A DNA stretch of 64,000 nucleotides from the NCBI RefSeq assembly GCF_003595195.1, contig NZ_CP032418.1:818501-882500 (forward strand), read 5' to 3'. Source of the DNA: Paenisporosarcina cavernae (GTDB lineage: Bacteria; Bacillota; Bacilli; Bacillales_A; Planococcaceae). This document shows positions 38,907 through 45,952 of the stretch, in pieces (positions within the stretch are counted from its first letter, which is position 1; the number at the start of each line of letters is the position of its first letter). The notes beneath the pieces were generated by a model. The model searched no databases. It saw only the letters and a program-made list of their open reading frames with translations, and was not told the DNA's origin. Position numbers and translations under genes: made by a program.

Positions 38907-39965
38907 TTATAATTTGAAATTAGTTTTAATGATGCCTGCTTCTTTTGCAGTGGTAAAAATGATGACGACCAATGGACCGATAAAGAAACCTAAGAAGCCA
39001 AATAATTTGAGACCAATAAACATCGCAATTAATGTTGCGAGTGGTGAGAGACCAATTTGTGAACCCATCACTTTTGGTTCAACCGTTCGACGAATGATTA
39101 AAAGTATCGCAGCAAATATTGCAAGTTTCGTGCCCATTACTGCATCTCCGGTAGCGTATTGATAAATCGCCCAAGGAGCTACGATAATAATTGAACCAAG
39201 TATAGGAATAACGTCAACTATCCAAATAATCAAGGACATCACAATTGCGTATTTCGGTGCAATGATCCATAAACCAATTAAACTGGCTGCTAATATAATG
39301 AAACTAACAAGAATTTGTGCTTTCATGAAACCGAAAACAACTGAATTCAATCTACTCATCATGAATCGCATTTTTTCTGCTGATGCGGGTGAAAGATGAC
39401 GGAAAACTGTTTTCTTTAATTCCGTTAAATCAAGCATAAACAAAAAGAGAGCGATGAGAAAGACGATGAAGCTGACTAAGAAATTTGGAATTTCTGTTAC
39501 CAATGTTGTAATAGAATCATTGCTAATCAGATTCGATATTCCGCCTTGTAAGTCTTTTACTAAGTCATTCATCTGGTCCTTCATCGCAGTTACAACTTCA
39601 GGAGGCATATCTCGAGCTAGATAAAGTAACCTTGCTTGAATGGTATCCCATGCAGTTGCTAAAGATTTAAAGTAATCTGGAATGACTTTTGCTAATTGGA
39701 TGATTTGTGCTACGAGTTGTGTTATCGCCCAATAAACCAACAATGAAACGATGATTAAAAATGAGATGAATACGAGTATTACCGCCGGTTTACGATTCCA
39801 CTTGAACGTTTTCTTCGCCAATTTTACTAATGGTTCTAATAAAAAGGAGGTTAACAATGCTAAAATGATTGGAATTGCTAACGGAAGAATGAAAACAACT
39901 AACAAAATTGCGATTATTATAATTGATAAAATAATGAGTAACTTTTTGTTGAACCATTTTGGCAT
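38907..39965 (-). CDS. AI-2E family permease, YtvI-like
   Basis: 352 residues, about eight hydrophobic segments with a large soluble loop (~95-150) after the third. The C-terminal R-R-T-V-E-P-K-V-M-G and L-A-T-L-I-A-M-F-I-G-L-K motifs are typical of the AI-2E/PerM family and closest, by eye, to the sporulation membrane protein YtvI. Actual substrate unknown; some members are Na+/H+ antiporters. GATGGGGTG lies 5 nt before the ATG. Own promoter upstream. Confidence 0.8.
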   Translation of the reverse strand: MPKWFNKKLLIILSIIIIAILLVVFILPLAIPIILALLTSFLLEPLVKLAKKTFKWNRKPAVILVFISFLIIVSLLVYWAITQLVAQIIQLAKVIPDYFKSLATAWDTIQARLLYLARDMPPEVVTAMKDQMNDLVKDLQGGISNLISNDSITTLVTEIPNFLVSFIVFLIALFLFMLDLTELKKTVFRHLSPASAEKMRFMMSRLNSVVFGFMKAQILVSFIILAASLIGLWIIAPKYAIVMSLIIWIVDVIPILGSIIIVAPWAIYQYATGDAVMGTKLAIFAAILLIIRRTVEPKVMGSQIGLSPLATLIAMFIGLKLFGFLGFFIGPLVVIIFTTAKEAGIIKTNFKL

Positions 39966-40002
39966 ATACGCACCCCATCAAAGTGAAAGCTTCTTTCTTT
40001 TA

Positions 40003-40031
40003 AGTATAGACATTTATCCGATAATTGAAAA
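40003..40031 (-). promoter_or_regulatory. Promoter of the AI-2E permease gene
   Basis: On the minus strand TTTTCA (40031-40026), 17 bp, TATACT (40008-40003), 38 bp before the ATG. Confidence 0.5.
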
Positions 40032-40063
40032 TGAAAAAACGTCGAAGAAAAACTTCGACGTTT
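40032..40063 (-). terminator. Terminator after ylbA
   Basis: AAACGTCGAAG and CTTCGACGTTT are perfect 11-bp arms around AAAAA. On the minus strand TTTT follows. Confidence 0.85.
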
Positions 40064-40427
40064 ACGCGTGAATTTCAAATGCATTTAAGTCAGCTTTGAC
40101 AGCTGCAAGTGTTTGTTCACAGCTTTTTAATAAATGAGCTGGGAAATGCTCTTCTTCACCGTATTCAACACCATGTGGGTAATAGTGCTTTCCAACAACT
40201 GGTTTCATCAGTGTAATTATTGCATCATGTGCACCTACATCACCATCTTTTGTGAAACCAAATACACGAAGATAGAATGTGCCTTCTTTAATAACATATT
40301 TTTTGTCATACGTTACACGCTCATAATCCCATTGTCCTTCACGAACTAAACCGTGTTTTAACATAATGTCATCTAATAGGTTTAAATCAGCAGCTGCATT
40401 TTCAAGCCCAGTATTTTCGAAATACAT
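40062..40427 (-). CDS. ylbA: YugN-like family protein YlbA
   Basis: 121 residues, soluble. N-terminal M-Y-F-E-N-T-G-L-E-N and Y-Y-P-H-G-V-E-Y-G motif of the YugN family. B. subtilis has a member, YlbA, at this exact place between ctaG and ylbC. Function unknown. AAGGAGG upstream of the ATG. Confidence 0.85.
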   Translation of the reverse strand: MYFENTGLENAAADLNLLDDIMLKHGLVREGQWDYERVTYDKKYVIKEGTFYLRVFGFTKDGDVGAHDAIITLMKPVVGKHYYPHGVEYGEEEHFPAHLLKSCEQTLAAVKADLNAFEIHA

Positions 40428-40476
40428 AAAGAAACCCTCCTTATTTACTTCCTATATCCATCTTTCTTTCCATTTT

Positions 40477-40505
40477 ATCATAGTCTAAATTAGTCATGGA
40501 TGCAA
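40477..40505 (-). promoter_or_regulatory. Sigma-A promoter of ylbA
   Basis: On the minus strand TTGCAT (40505-40500), 17 bp, TATGAT (40482-40477). Confidence 0.65.
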
Positions 40506-40513
40506 TGACAACA

Positions 40514-40543
40514 TTGTGTCGAAAGCGTTGAAACGGTTATACT
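40514..40543 (+). promoter_or_regulatory. Probable promoter of ylbC
   Basis: TTGTGT (40514-40519), 18 bp, TATACT (40538-40543), 31 bp before the TTG start. Confidence 0.45.
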
Positions 40544-40574
40544 TGTAGTATGACGTTCGGAAGGAGTATTCCAT

Positions 40575-41666
40575 TTGAAAAATTTGTTTCGCATTTTAGT
40601 CGTACTTGGAATCATTGGTGTTATTTTCATTCTGACGAATTCAAATGTAAAAGAAAATAATGTCTTGCAAGCTCCTACATCTGGTAACGTAGCAATCCCA
40701 GAATCAAATTTAATCACTCCGGTAGATGAAGAAAATGTTCCTCGTCCGAAAGAAGGACTATCGACATACATTGGCAAGGATGTATCTAGCTTCGAAAAAA
40801 TGTTTGGTAAACCGGATCGAGTAGACCCTTCTGCATACGGTTATTCTTGGTGGGTGTATAACCAATCGATGGAATACATGATGATTGGTGTAAAAGATAA
40901 AAAAATCGTGCAAGTGTATATAGCTGGCGATGGTTTAAATGCATCACCTTTTCAAGTTGGGCAAACAATAGAGGATTTATATCGCACCACGATAATTGAG
41001 TCGGAGATTTCAGTTTCTATTGGAAACAATACGTATACATTTACGTTGTTAGAAGATGATTTGAAAAATCGTATTTTAGTTAAAATGACGGATGTTTTGG
41101 CTCAAGTCTATGTGGATGAAGAGGATGAAGTAGTGGAAGCGATTCGATTTATGGATGCCGAAACACTTGTCCTACATCAACCTTACGAAATGATGTATGC
41201 TGGGGATTATTTAGCACCAGCCGTTCCGTCTACGGCAAAGCAAATTTCGATTGATCGGGCAAATGAAAAACAATTGTTTGCGCTGACAAATATCTATCGA
41301 GTAAAGCATGGACTTGACGAATTAACGTATGATTATTTTATTTCCAAAACAGCTCGACAGCATAGTGAAGAAATGGTGATTCAACATTACTTCTCTTCTG
41401 AATCTCCTGGTTACGGCGATTTGCAATCACGATTAAGTACGGAAAAAATTGACTACAAAAAAGCTGCAGAGAACATCGCGGAAAACTATTATGATGCTGC
41501 AGAAGTGGTTCATGGTTGGTTGAATTCAGACGATCATCGGGACACGTTATTGGACGAAGATATGACGAATGCCGGCGTTGGAGTATTTGGTCGGATGTAC
41601 ACGGAGACCTATGTTTCAAGAGAGCTGGGAGAAGATTCCTCGTCTAATACACCAGCTAAAGAGTGA
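40575..41666 (+). CDS. ylbC: CAP-domain protein YlbC
   Basis: 363 residues. N-terminal membrane segment or signal (~5-21), a CAP-associated domain (~63-200, G-K-D-V-S-S-F-E-K-M-F-G-K-P-D) and a C-terminal CAP/SCP domain (~230-350) with H-S-E-E-M, A-A-E-N-I-A and W-L-N-S-D-D-H-R. Secreted or membrane-anchored; biochemical activity of bacterial CAP proteins is largely unknown. TTG start with GGAAGGAG 7 nt upstream. Matches ylbC in place and domain order. Confidence 0.88.
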   Translation: MKNLFRILVVLGIIGVIFILTNSNVKENNVLQAPTSGNVAIPESNLITPVDEENVPRPKEGLSTYIGKDVSSFEKMFGKPDRVDPSAYGYSWWVYNQSMEYMMIGVKDKKIVQVYIAGDGLNASPFQVGQTIEDLYRTTIIESEISVSIGNNTYTFTLLEDDLKNRILVKMTDVLAQVYVDEEDEVVEAIRFMDAETLVLHQPYEMMYAGDYLAPAVPSTAKQISIDRANEKQLFALTNIYRVKHGLDELTYDYFISKTARQHSEEMVIQHYFSSESPGYGDLQSRLSTEKIDYKKAAENIAENYYDAAEVVHGWLNSDDHRDTLLDEDMTNAGVGVFGRMYTETYVSRELGEDSSSNTPAKE

Positions 41667-41670
41667 TAGT

Positions 41671-41711
41671 AAAAAAGGAACCATCACATTTCAACGATGG
41701 TTCCTTTTTTT
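41671..41711. terminator. Bidirectional terminator between ylbC and the aspartokinase-like gene
   Basis: AAGGAACCATC pairs perfectly with GATGGTTCCTT, with A and T runs outside. The last codons of the minus-strand gene lie within it. Confidence 0.9.
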
Positions 41712-42397
41712 GCTTCATAAAATGATGTGATTTCTAACGGTATACGCCATTGTTTAGCCAAAGTAGTTGCTTTGGAATGAATGATGGGTTTATCACACGC
41801 GCAAATTTCTTCAAGTTGCTCATATGATAGAAAATCAAACATCTCTCCATGTTTGTTTAAAACTCCTGGAACATCTTTATAAAAAATTACTTTTTGTGCA
41901 TTTACCATCTCTGCTACGTAAATTGCGCTTAAGTCGCTTCCACCTCTTCCAAGTGTCGTGATTTTTCCTTCTAATGTCGTTCCCTGAAACCCAGCAATAA
42001 TTAAGCATTCGACCTTCTCTAGTGCTTCTAATAACTTTTCTTTTTCTAATTGTATGACGGTTGCTTGACCAAATTGGTTATCCGTACGTATACCTATCAT
42101 GTTTCCATAACACAAGGAACACTTGATGCCTTTCTGTTCTAACAATTGTTGAAAAATAGCAATCGATATTAATTCTCCGCAACTACTGATTAAGTCGCTG
42201 GCTTCTGTCTGTGATTCCTTTTTCGGTAATAAGGAAAGTAAAGAGTCTGTGGCATATGGATCTGGAGATCTCCCTATAGCAGATAGGACAACAGCTGTCT
42301 TCGAATGCTCGGTGACTGCATCGATAACTTTTTGAACACACATTTCTCTATGCGAAGCGGTTTGCATAGCAATACCACCAAATTTTTGAACAATCAT
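41684..42397 (-). CDS. Aspartokinase-like amino acid kinase without ACT domains
   Basis: 237 residues. Starts I-V-Q-K-F-G-G, the aspartokinase N-terminal motif, with S-A-I-G-R-S-P-D-P-Y-A-T-D (as in DapG), S-C-G-E and G-R-G-G-S-D-L-S-A. It then stops where normal enzymes (~400 aa) continue into two ACT domains. No ACT remnant lies downstream; a terminator begins at the stop. Known aspartokinases use ACT domains for feedback by Lys, Thr or DAP, so this one may be unregulated. AAAGGGG lies ~8 nt before the ATG. Divergent from a MurE-family gene (100 bp). Whether it phosphorylates aspartate is unproved. Confidence 0.75.
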   Translation of the reverse strand: MIVQKFGGIAMQTASHREMCVQKVIDAVTEHSKTAVVLSAIGRSPDPYATDSLLSLLPKKESQTEASDLISSCGELISIAIFQQLLEQKGIKCSLCYGNMIGIRTDNQFGQATVIQLEKEKLLEALEKVECLIIAGFQGTTLEGKITTLGRGGSDLSAIYVAEMVNAQKVIFYKDVPGVLNKHGEMFDFLSYEQLEEICACDKPIIHSKATTLAKQWRIPLEITSFYEAKKGTIVEM

Positions 42398-42422
42398 TTA
42401 TCTACCCCTTTAGACGATAGTG

Positions 42423-42450
42423 ACCCTTTGCACGCAAATTTCATATGGTA
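42423..42450 (+). promoter_or_regulatory. Sigma-K-like promoter candidate before the MurE-family gene
   Basis: GACC (AC at 42423-42424) followed 16 bp later by CATATGGTA (42442-42450), matching the sigma-K pattern ACm-N16-CATAnnnTA. I see no convincing sigma-A hexamers in the 100-bp divergent space. Short motif, so chance is possible. Confidence 0.35.
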
Positions 42451-42497
42451 CATTAACCTGTTTCTAGATTATGCAAGCAAATTTTCGAAGGTGTGGG

Positions 42498-43955
42498 GTG
42501 GAAATCGTTTTTATTTCCGAGCTGTTAAAGAATTGGCCATGTGACTGGAAGCAAGGGAACTATCGTCAAGAGGTAAATCGTATTTGTAGCGATTCTAGAG
42601 ATGTCCAAAAAGGCGATATGTTTGTAGCGATTGATGGAAAAAAGGTAGATGGGCACGATTTTGTACACGAGGCGATTGTAAATGGGGCTGACTGTATTGT
42701 TGTTGAAAAAGAATTAGCGGTCGAGTTCTTCCAAAACGAAGAAGTGGCTGTATGCATTGTTCCAAATACAAAGAAATTTTACGCATATGCATGTGCTGCT
42801 GTTCGCAATTTCCCATCGCAAAAGGTAAAAGTCATTGCGGTAACAGGAACAAATGGGAAAACGACTACTTGCGCATTCATTTCCCAATTATTAACCCAAT
42901 TAGGTGTATCAAATGCCACTATTGGTACGAATGGTTGTTATGTAAATCAGCAAAAACTATCCGACGCTCCAAAGCACATGACAACTTGGGATGCTAATGA
43001 ATTGCAACAAATGATTAGTGTCTGTGTGGATCGTGGAATTGCTGTACTCATTATGGAAGCTTCCTCGATTGGGTTAGAAAATTATCGATTGGACGGTTGT
43101 GACATCGATATTGGAGTTGGGTTAGCCATAAATCATGATCATATCGATGAACATGGTTCAATCGAAAAGTACATCCATGCAAAATTACGACTTTTAGAGT
43201 TAGCCACTACATGTGTCGTTGATTTCAATGATAATACATGGTTTCAAGCGTCACAAAACAAAGGAAAAGATGTCCGTTTTTTTCGGGTAGAAGACTACGA
43301 AATGATTTCTGAAGAACTGACAAATATGACGTTTGTTCATCTCGATTCCAAAGTGAAACTAAACTGTCGTTTCAGTGGGGAACATTTAACATATGATGTC
43401 ATTGCGGCAATTTCCGCCTTAAAGGCACTAGGTTATTCGTTAGAGGAAATTGGCTGTTTCACTCCCACCCTTGCGTTACCAGAGGGAAGAAGTACGACCC
43501 AAGAGGTGAATGGGGTATATGTGGTTATCGATTATGCCCATACCCCGAAAGCGTTACAAGAAACGCTCAAATGGTGCGCAAAAAATTGTCAGGGTAAATT
43601 AATTACTGTTTTTGGTTGTGGTGGTGATCGAGACAGACAAAAACGCGCCATGATGGGGGAAATCGGCTGTTATTATAGTCAATATTTAATCATCACTTCC
43701 GATAATCCGCGTACAGAGGACCCAATGGTTATCTGTCAGGAAATTGTCGGTACACTTCCTTCAACCAATCGAATTGAAATTATCGTTGATCGAAAGACTG
43801 CTATTGAGAGAGCGTTAAAATTGGCAAATGAAAATGACGTTGTGGTGGTAGCAGGAAAAGGACACGAAATGTATCAACAAATTGGGGTTGAAAAAATACC
43901 ATTTTCAGACTTTCAAGTAGTCGAGGACTTTAAAAAGAATCATTTTCTGTTATGA
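42498..43955 (+). CDS. MurE-family UDP-MurNAc-tripeptide ligase paralogue (meso-DAP-type motif)
   Basis: 485 residues in three Mur ligase domains. ATP loop G-T-N-G-K-T-T (117-123, Lys121), carbamylated Lys229 in H-A-K-L-R-L, D-Y-A-H-T-P, F-G-C-G-G-D-R-D-R, then D402-N-P-R405 and G-K-G-H-E457. In E. coli MurE the corresponding Asn and Arg of DNPR and the Glu of GKGHE contact meso-DAP. Departures from the norm: E-A-S-S-I-G-L (Ile191 where MurE usually has His) and T-T-W-D. Normal murE sits in the pbpB cluster; this copy is between ylbC and ricF. GTG at 42498 is chosen because GAAGGTG precedes it. Likely adds an amino acid to UDP-MurNAc-dipeptide. Confidence 0.82.
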   Translation: MEIVFISELLKNWPCDWKQGNYRQEVNRICSDSRDVQKGDMFVAIDGKKVDGHDFVHEAIVNGADCIVVEKELAVEFFQNEEVAVCIVPNTKKFYAYACAAVRNFPSQKVKVIAVTGTNGKTTTCAFISQLLTQLGVSNATIGTNGCYVNQQKLSDAPKHMTTWDANELQQMISVCVDRGIAVLIMEASSIGLENYRLDGCDIDIGVGLAINHDHIDEHGSIEKYIHAKLRLLELATTCVVDFNDNTWFQASQNKGKDVRFFRVEDYEMISEELTNMTFVHLDSKVKLNCRFSGEHLTYDVIAAISALKALGYSLEEIGCFTPTLALPEGRSTTQEVNGVYVVIDYAHTPKALQETLKWCAKNCQGKLITVFGCGGDRDRQKRAMMGEIGCYYSQYLIITSDNPRTEDPMVICQEIVGTLPSTNRIEIIVDRKTAIERALKLANENDVVVVAGKGHEMYQQIGVEKIPFSDFQVVEDFKKNHFLL

Positions 43956-43980
43956 TTAGAATGGATTGGAGGGATGATCC

Positions 43981-44427
43981 ATGATGATGACCTCAGAGTG
44001 GGCATTGATAATGGATGAAGCCGATCTGTTAACCGAGATGATTCTTTCATCAGAGGTCGTTAAAGCTTATTTCAACGCATATGAAAAGGTATATGAAAAT
44101 CCAGTGCTTGTTGATAAGCTTAGACGCTTTATCAAGATGAAAGAGCTTTATGAAGAAGTTCAAAGGTTCGGCAGATATCATCCAAATTATCAAGAAACAA
44201 TGAAGGAGATTCGTGTTTTAAAACGCGAGTTAGATATAGATGAGCATATTGCTGCACTAAAAGTGGCAGAAAATGACGTTCAAGACTTACTTGATGAAGT
44301 CAGTTTATTAGTTGGGAAGACTGTCTCTGATTCCGTAAAAGTGCCAGTTTCAAATCCGTTTTTTGCAACGGATTCTAGTTGTGGTAGCAGCTGTGGAACC
44401 GGTGGGAGTTGTTCTTGCTCGGCTTAG
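43981..44427 (+). CDS. ricF: RicF (YlbF), subunit of the RicA-RicF-RicT complex
   Basis: 148 residues. Helical YlbF/YmcA domain (1-~115), then a flexible tail with four Cys (134, 138, 144, 146) in a Gly/Ser context. In B. subtilis the RicAFT (Y-)complex carries 4Fe-4S clusters and aids RNase Y-dependent mRNA maturation, competence, biofilm formation and sporulation; the tail Cys take part. GGAGGGATG lies ~5 nt upstream of the first ATG. It follows the MurE-family gene by 25 nt. Confidence 0.9.
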   Translation: MMMTSEWALIMDEADLLTEMILSSEVVKAYFNAYEKVYENPVLVDKLRRFIKMKELYEEVQRFGRYHPNYQETMKEIRVLKRELDIDEHIAALKVAENDVQDLLDEVSLLVGKTVSDSVKVPVSNPFFATDSSCGSSCGTGGSCSCSA

Positions 44428-44436
44428 TGGCAGATG

Positions 44437-44474
44437 ATAAGTATCTCGATTCATTCGGGATACTTATTTTTTTG
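44437..44474 (+). terminator. Terminator after ricF
   Basis: AAGTATC pairs with GGATACTT around TCGATTCATTCG, followed by ATTTTTTT. Confidence 0.7.
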
Positions 44475-44520
44475 TCCTATTCTAGATTTTATTTCGTGTA
44501 AGACTCAACGCGTAAAACAA

Positions 44521-44582
44521 TAAAAATCCGACCAATTTCGCTACATTACGTTGAATGTCGAAGAATCGATCGGATTTTTTGA
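44521..44582 (-). terminator. Terminator after the GDPD gene
   Basis: On the minus strand AAAAAATCCGATCG pairs with GGTCGGATTTTT (a long-loop hairpin), followed by an AT-rich tail, 35-95 nt after the stop. Confidence 0.55.
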
Positions 44583-44616
44583 ATGTGTTATTCCTGATAG
44601 TGGTTGTTCAAAGTCA

Positions 44617-45531
44617 TTAAGAAGTTGGTTCTATATCCTTTAGCAGTTCCATTGCGACATCGGGACGATCCGTAATGATACCTTTTGCGCCTGAAGCGAT
44701 CAACTGTTTCATTGCTTCAGGCTCGTCTATTGTCCAATAATGTACCGGAACTTGCAGTTTGTCTAGGAAATGAATGAAACCTGGACGATCTAGCTGGAAG
44801 ACTCCGTGTTTTACAGGAATTTGAATTACGTCTGCTCGAGGTGAATACAAATGCCCGAATTGACTCGTATATGCGGAGAATGCCTTGCGTACTTCATTCT
44901 CTCCAGCACCTAACGCAATAGAGTTTTGTGCGTATAAGTTAAAACGATCGATTTGTTCATCGTAGAAACTGCTAACGACTACTCGATTATGCGAAGAAGT
45001 TTCCTCTATTAAGCGCCATAATTTAGAAGGGATAAGGCTGCCTTCATATGCCTCAGGAGAGTCTTTCATGTCAATATTGATCAATTGCAGGGGGAATTCT
45101 TCTAATAATTGTTTTAACGTGATGATTTTTTCGCCTTTTCCACGATACGTATACTGTCCGTTTTCGTTGGAAAAATGATACCCAAGATCAAACTGTTGAA
45201 GTTCTTCTAATGTATAGTTAGCTACTTTTCCTGAACCGTCCGTAGTGCGATCGATATATTCATCATGGAAAACGATAATCTCTTCATCTTTCGTTAAGCG
45301 AATGTCAATTTCAAATCCATGCACACCTAATTCAGCAGCTTGTTGAAACGCTGATAAGGAACTCTCAGGAGCAATTTTAGATCCACCACGATGTGCCATC
45401 ACAATCGGTGTGTCGTAATTGAGTGCATCTTTTTTATCTCTTGGTTTTGGTTTCGTTAGTGCTTTCGAGCTAGCCCATGCTGCAGCACTAGCAGCAGCGA
45501 TTGCAACAGCTACTTTCGTCTTCTTACCCAT
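44617..45531 (-). CDS. Glycerophosphodiester phosphodiesterase family protein
   Basis: 304 residues. An N-terminal hydrophobic Ala-rich segment (~6-24) suggests export or membrane anchoring. The GDPD domain follows: A-H-R-G-G (~47), the catalytic His and metal-binding Glu in F-E-I-D-I-R, V-F-H-D-E (~88), and W-T-I-D near the end. Such enzymes release sn-glycerol-3-phosphate from phospholipid or teichoic-acid head groups. GGAGGAACG upstream. Not in this place in B. subtilis as I recall. Confidence 0.88.
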   Translation of the reverse strand: MGKKTKVAVAIAAASAAAWASSKALTKPKPRDKKDALNYDTPIVMAHRGGSKIAPESSLSAFQQAAELGVHGFEIDIRLTKDEEIIVFHDEYIDRTTDGSGKVANYTLEELQQFDLGYHFSNENGQYTYRGKGEKIITLKQLLEEFPLQLINIDMKDSPEAYEGSLIPSKLWRLIEETSSHNRVVVSSFYDEQIDRFNLYAQNSIALGAGENEVRKAFSAYTSQFGHLYSPRADVIQIPVKHGVFQLDRPGFIHFLDKLQVPVHYWTIDEPEAMKQLIASGAKGIITDRPDVAMELLKDIEPTS

Positions 45532-45566
45532 AATTCGTTCCTCCTAAATATGATGGAATAAGTTGA

Positions 45567-45597
45567 TTATAACGGAAATTGTTCGAATAGAACAATG
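45567..45597 (-). promoter_or_regulatory. Promoter and inverted repeat upstream of the GDPD gene
   Basis: On the minus strand TTGTTC is followed after 18 bp by TATAAT. An inverted repeat with arms ATTGTTC/GAACAAT and a 5-nt centre (45578-45596) overlaps the -35 and could be an operator. Confidence 0.45.
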
Positions 45598-45662
45598 TAA
45601 GAGCGGTTGCGTGATTTTTTCTTGCTATGGTATTCTTGAAAGGAAGAAATGAGGCGAAATAT

Positions 45663-45935
45663 ATGGTAGATCGACAAGGTTTAATTGTCTATGTACACCA
45701 CTTAAAACAAGCAAAATCTTTACGGAAATACGGTCATGTTCAATTCATTTCCCGGAGAATGAAATACGTGGTTATGTACACTGATCGCGAACAAATTGAA
45801 TTTCTCACGGAAAAACTGCGCAAATTACCTTTTGTAAAGGATGTAAAAGCGTCTATGCGTCCATTTATTAAATCGGAATACGAGAACTCGAAACCAGATA
45901 AAGCGAAAGAATATGATTATAAAATTGGGTTATAG
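45663..45935 (+). CDS. ylbG: YlbG (DUF2129/UPF0298 family)
   Basis: 90 residues, the exact usual length. Starts [14 protein letters not shown], with the basic [15 protein letters not shown] motif of UPF0298. Cytoplasmic, function unknown. The ATG at 45663 has GAGGCG 7 nt upstream; the longer open frame has none. Neighbour of ricF as in B. subtilis. Confidence 0.9.
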   Translation: MVDRQGLIVYVHHLKQAKSLRKYGHVQFISRRMKYVVMYTDREQIEFLTEKLRKLPFVKDVKASMRPFIKSEYENSKPDKAKEYDYKIGL

Positions 45936-45952
45936 GTTGGAGGTTGCGTAAA

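Noticed and set aside
41684-42397. Pseudogene (truncated aspartokinase)
   Set aside because: The reading frame, SD and terminator are intact and no ACT-coding remnant follows the stop; a short functional protein is more likely.
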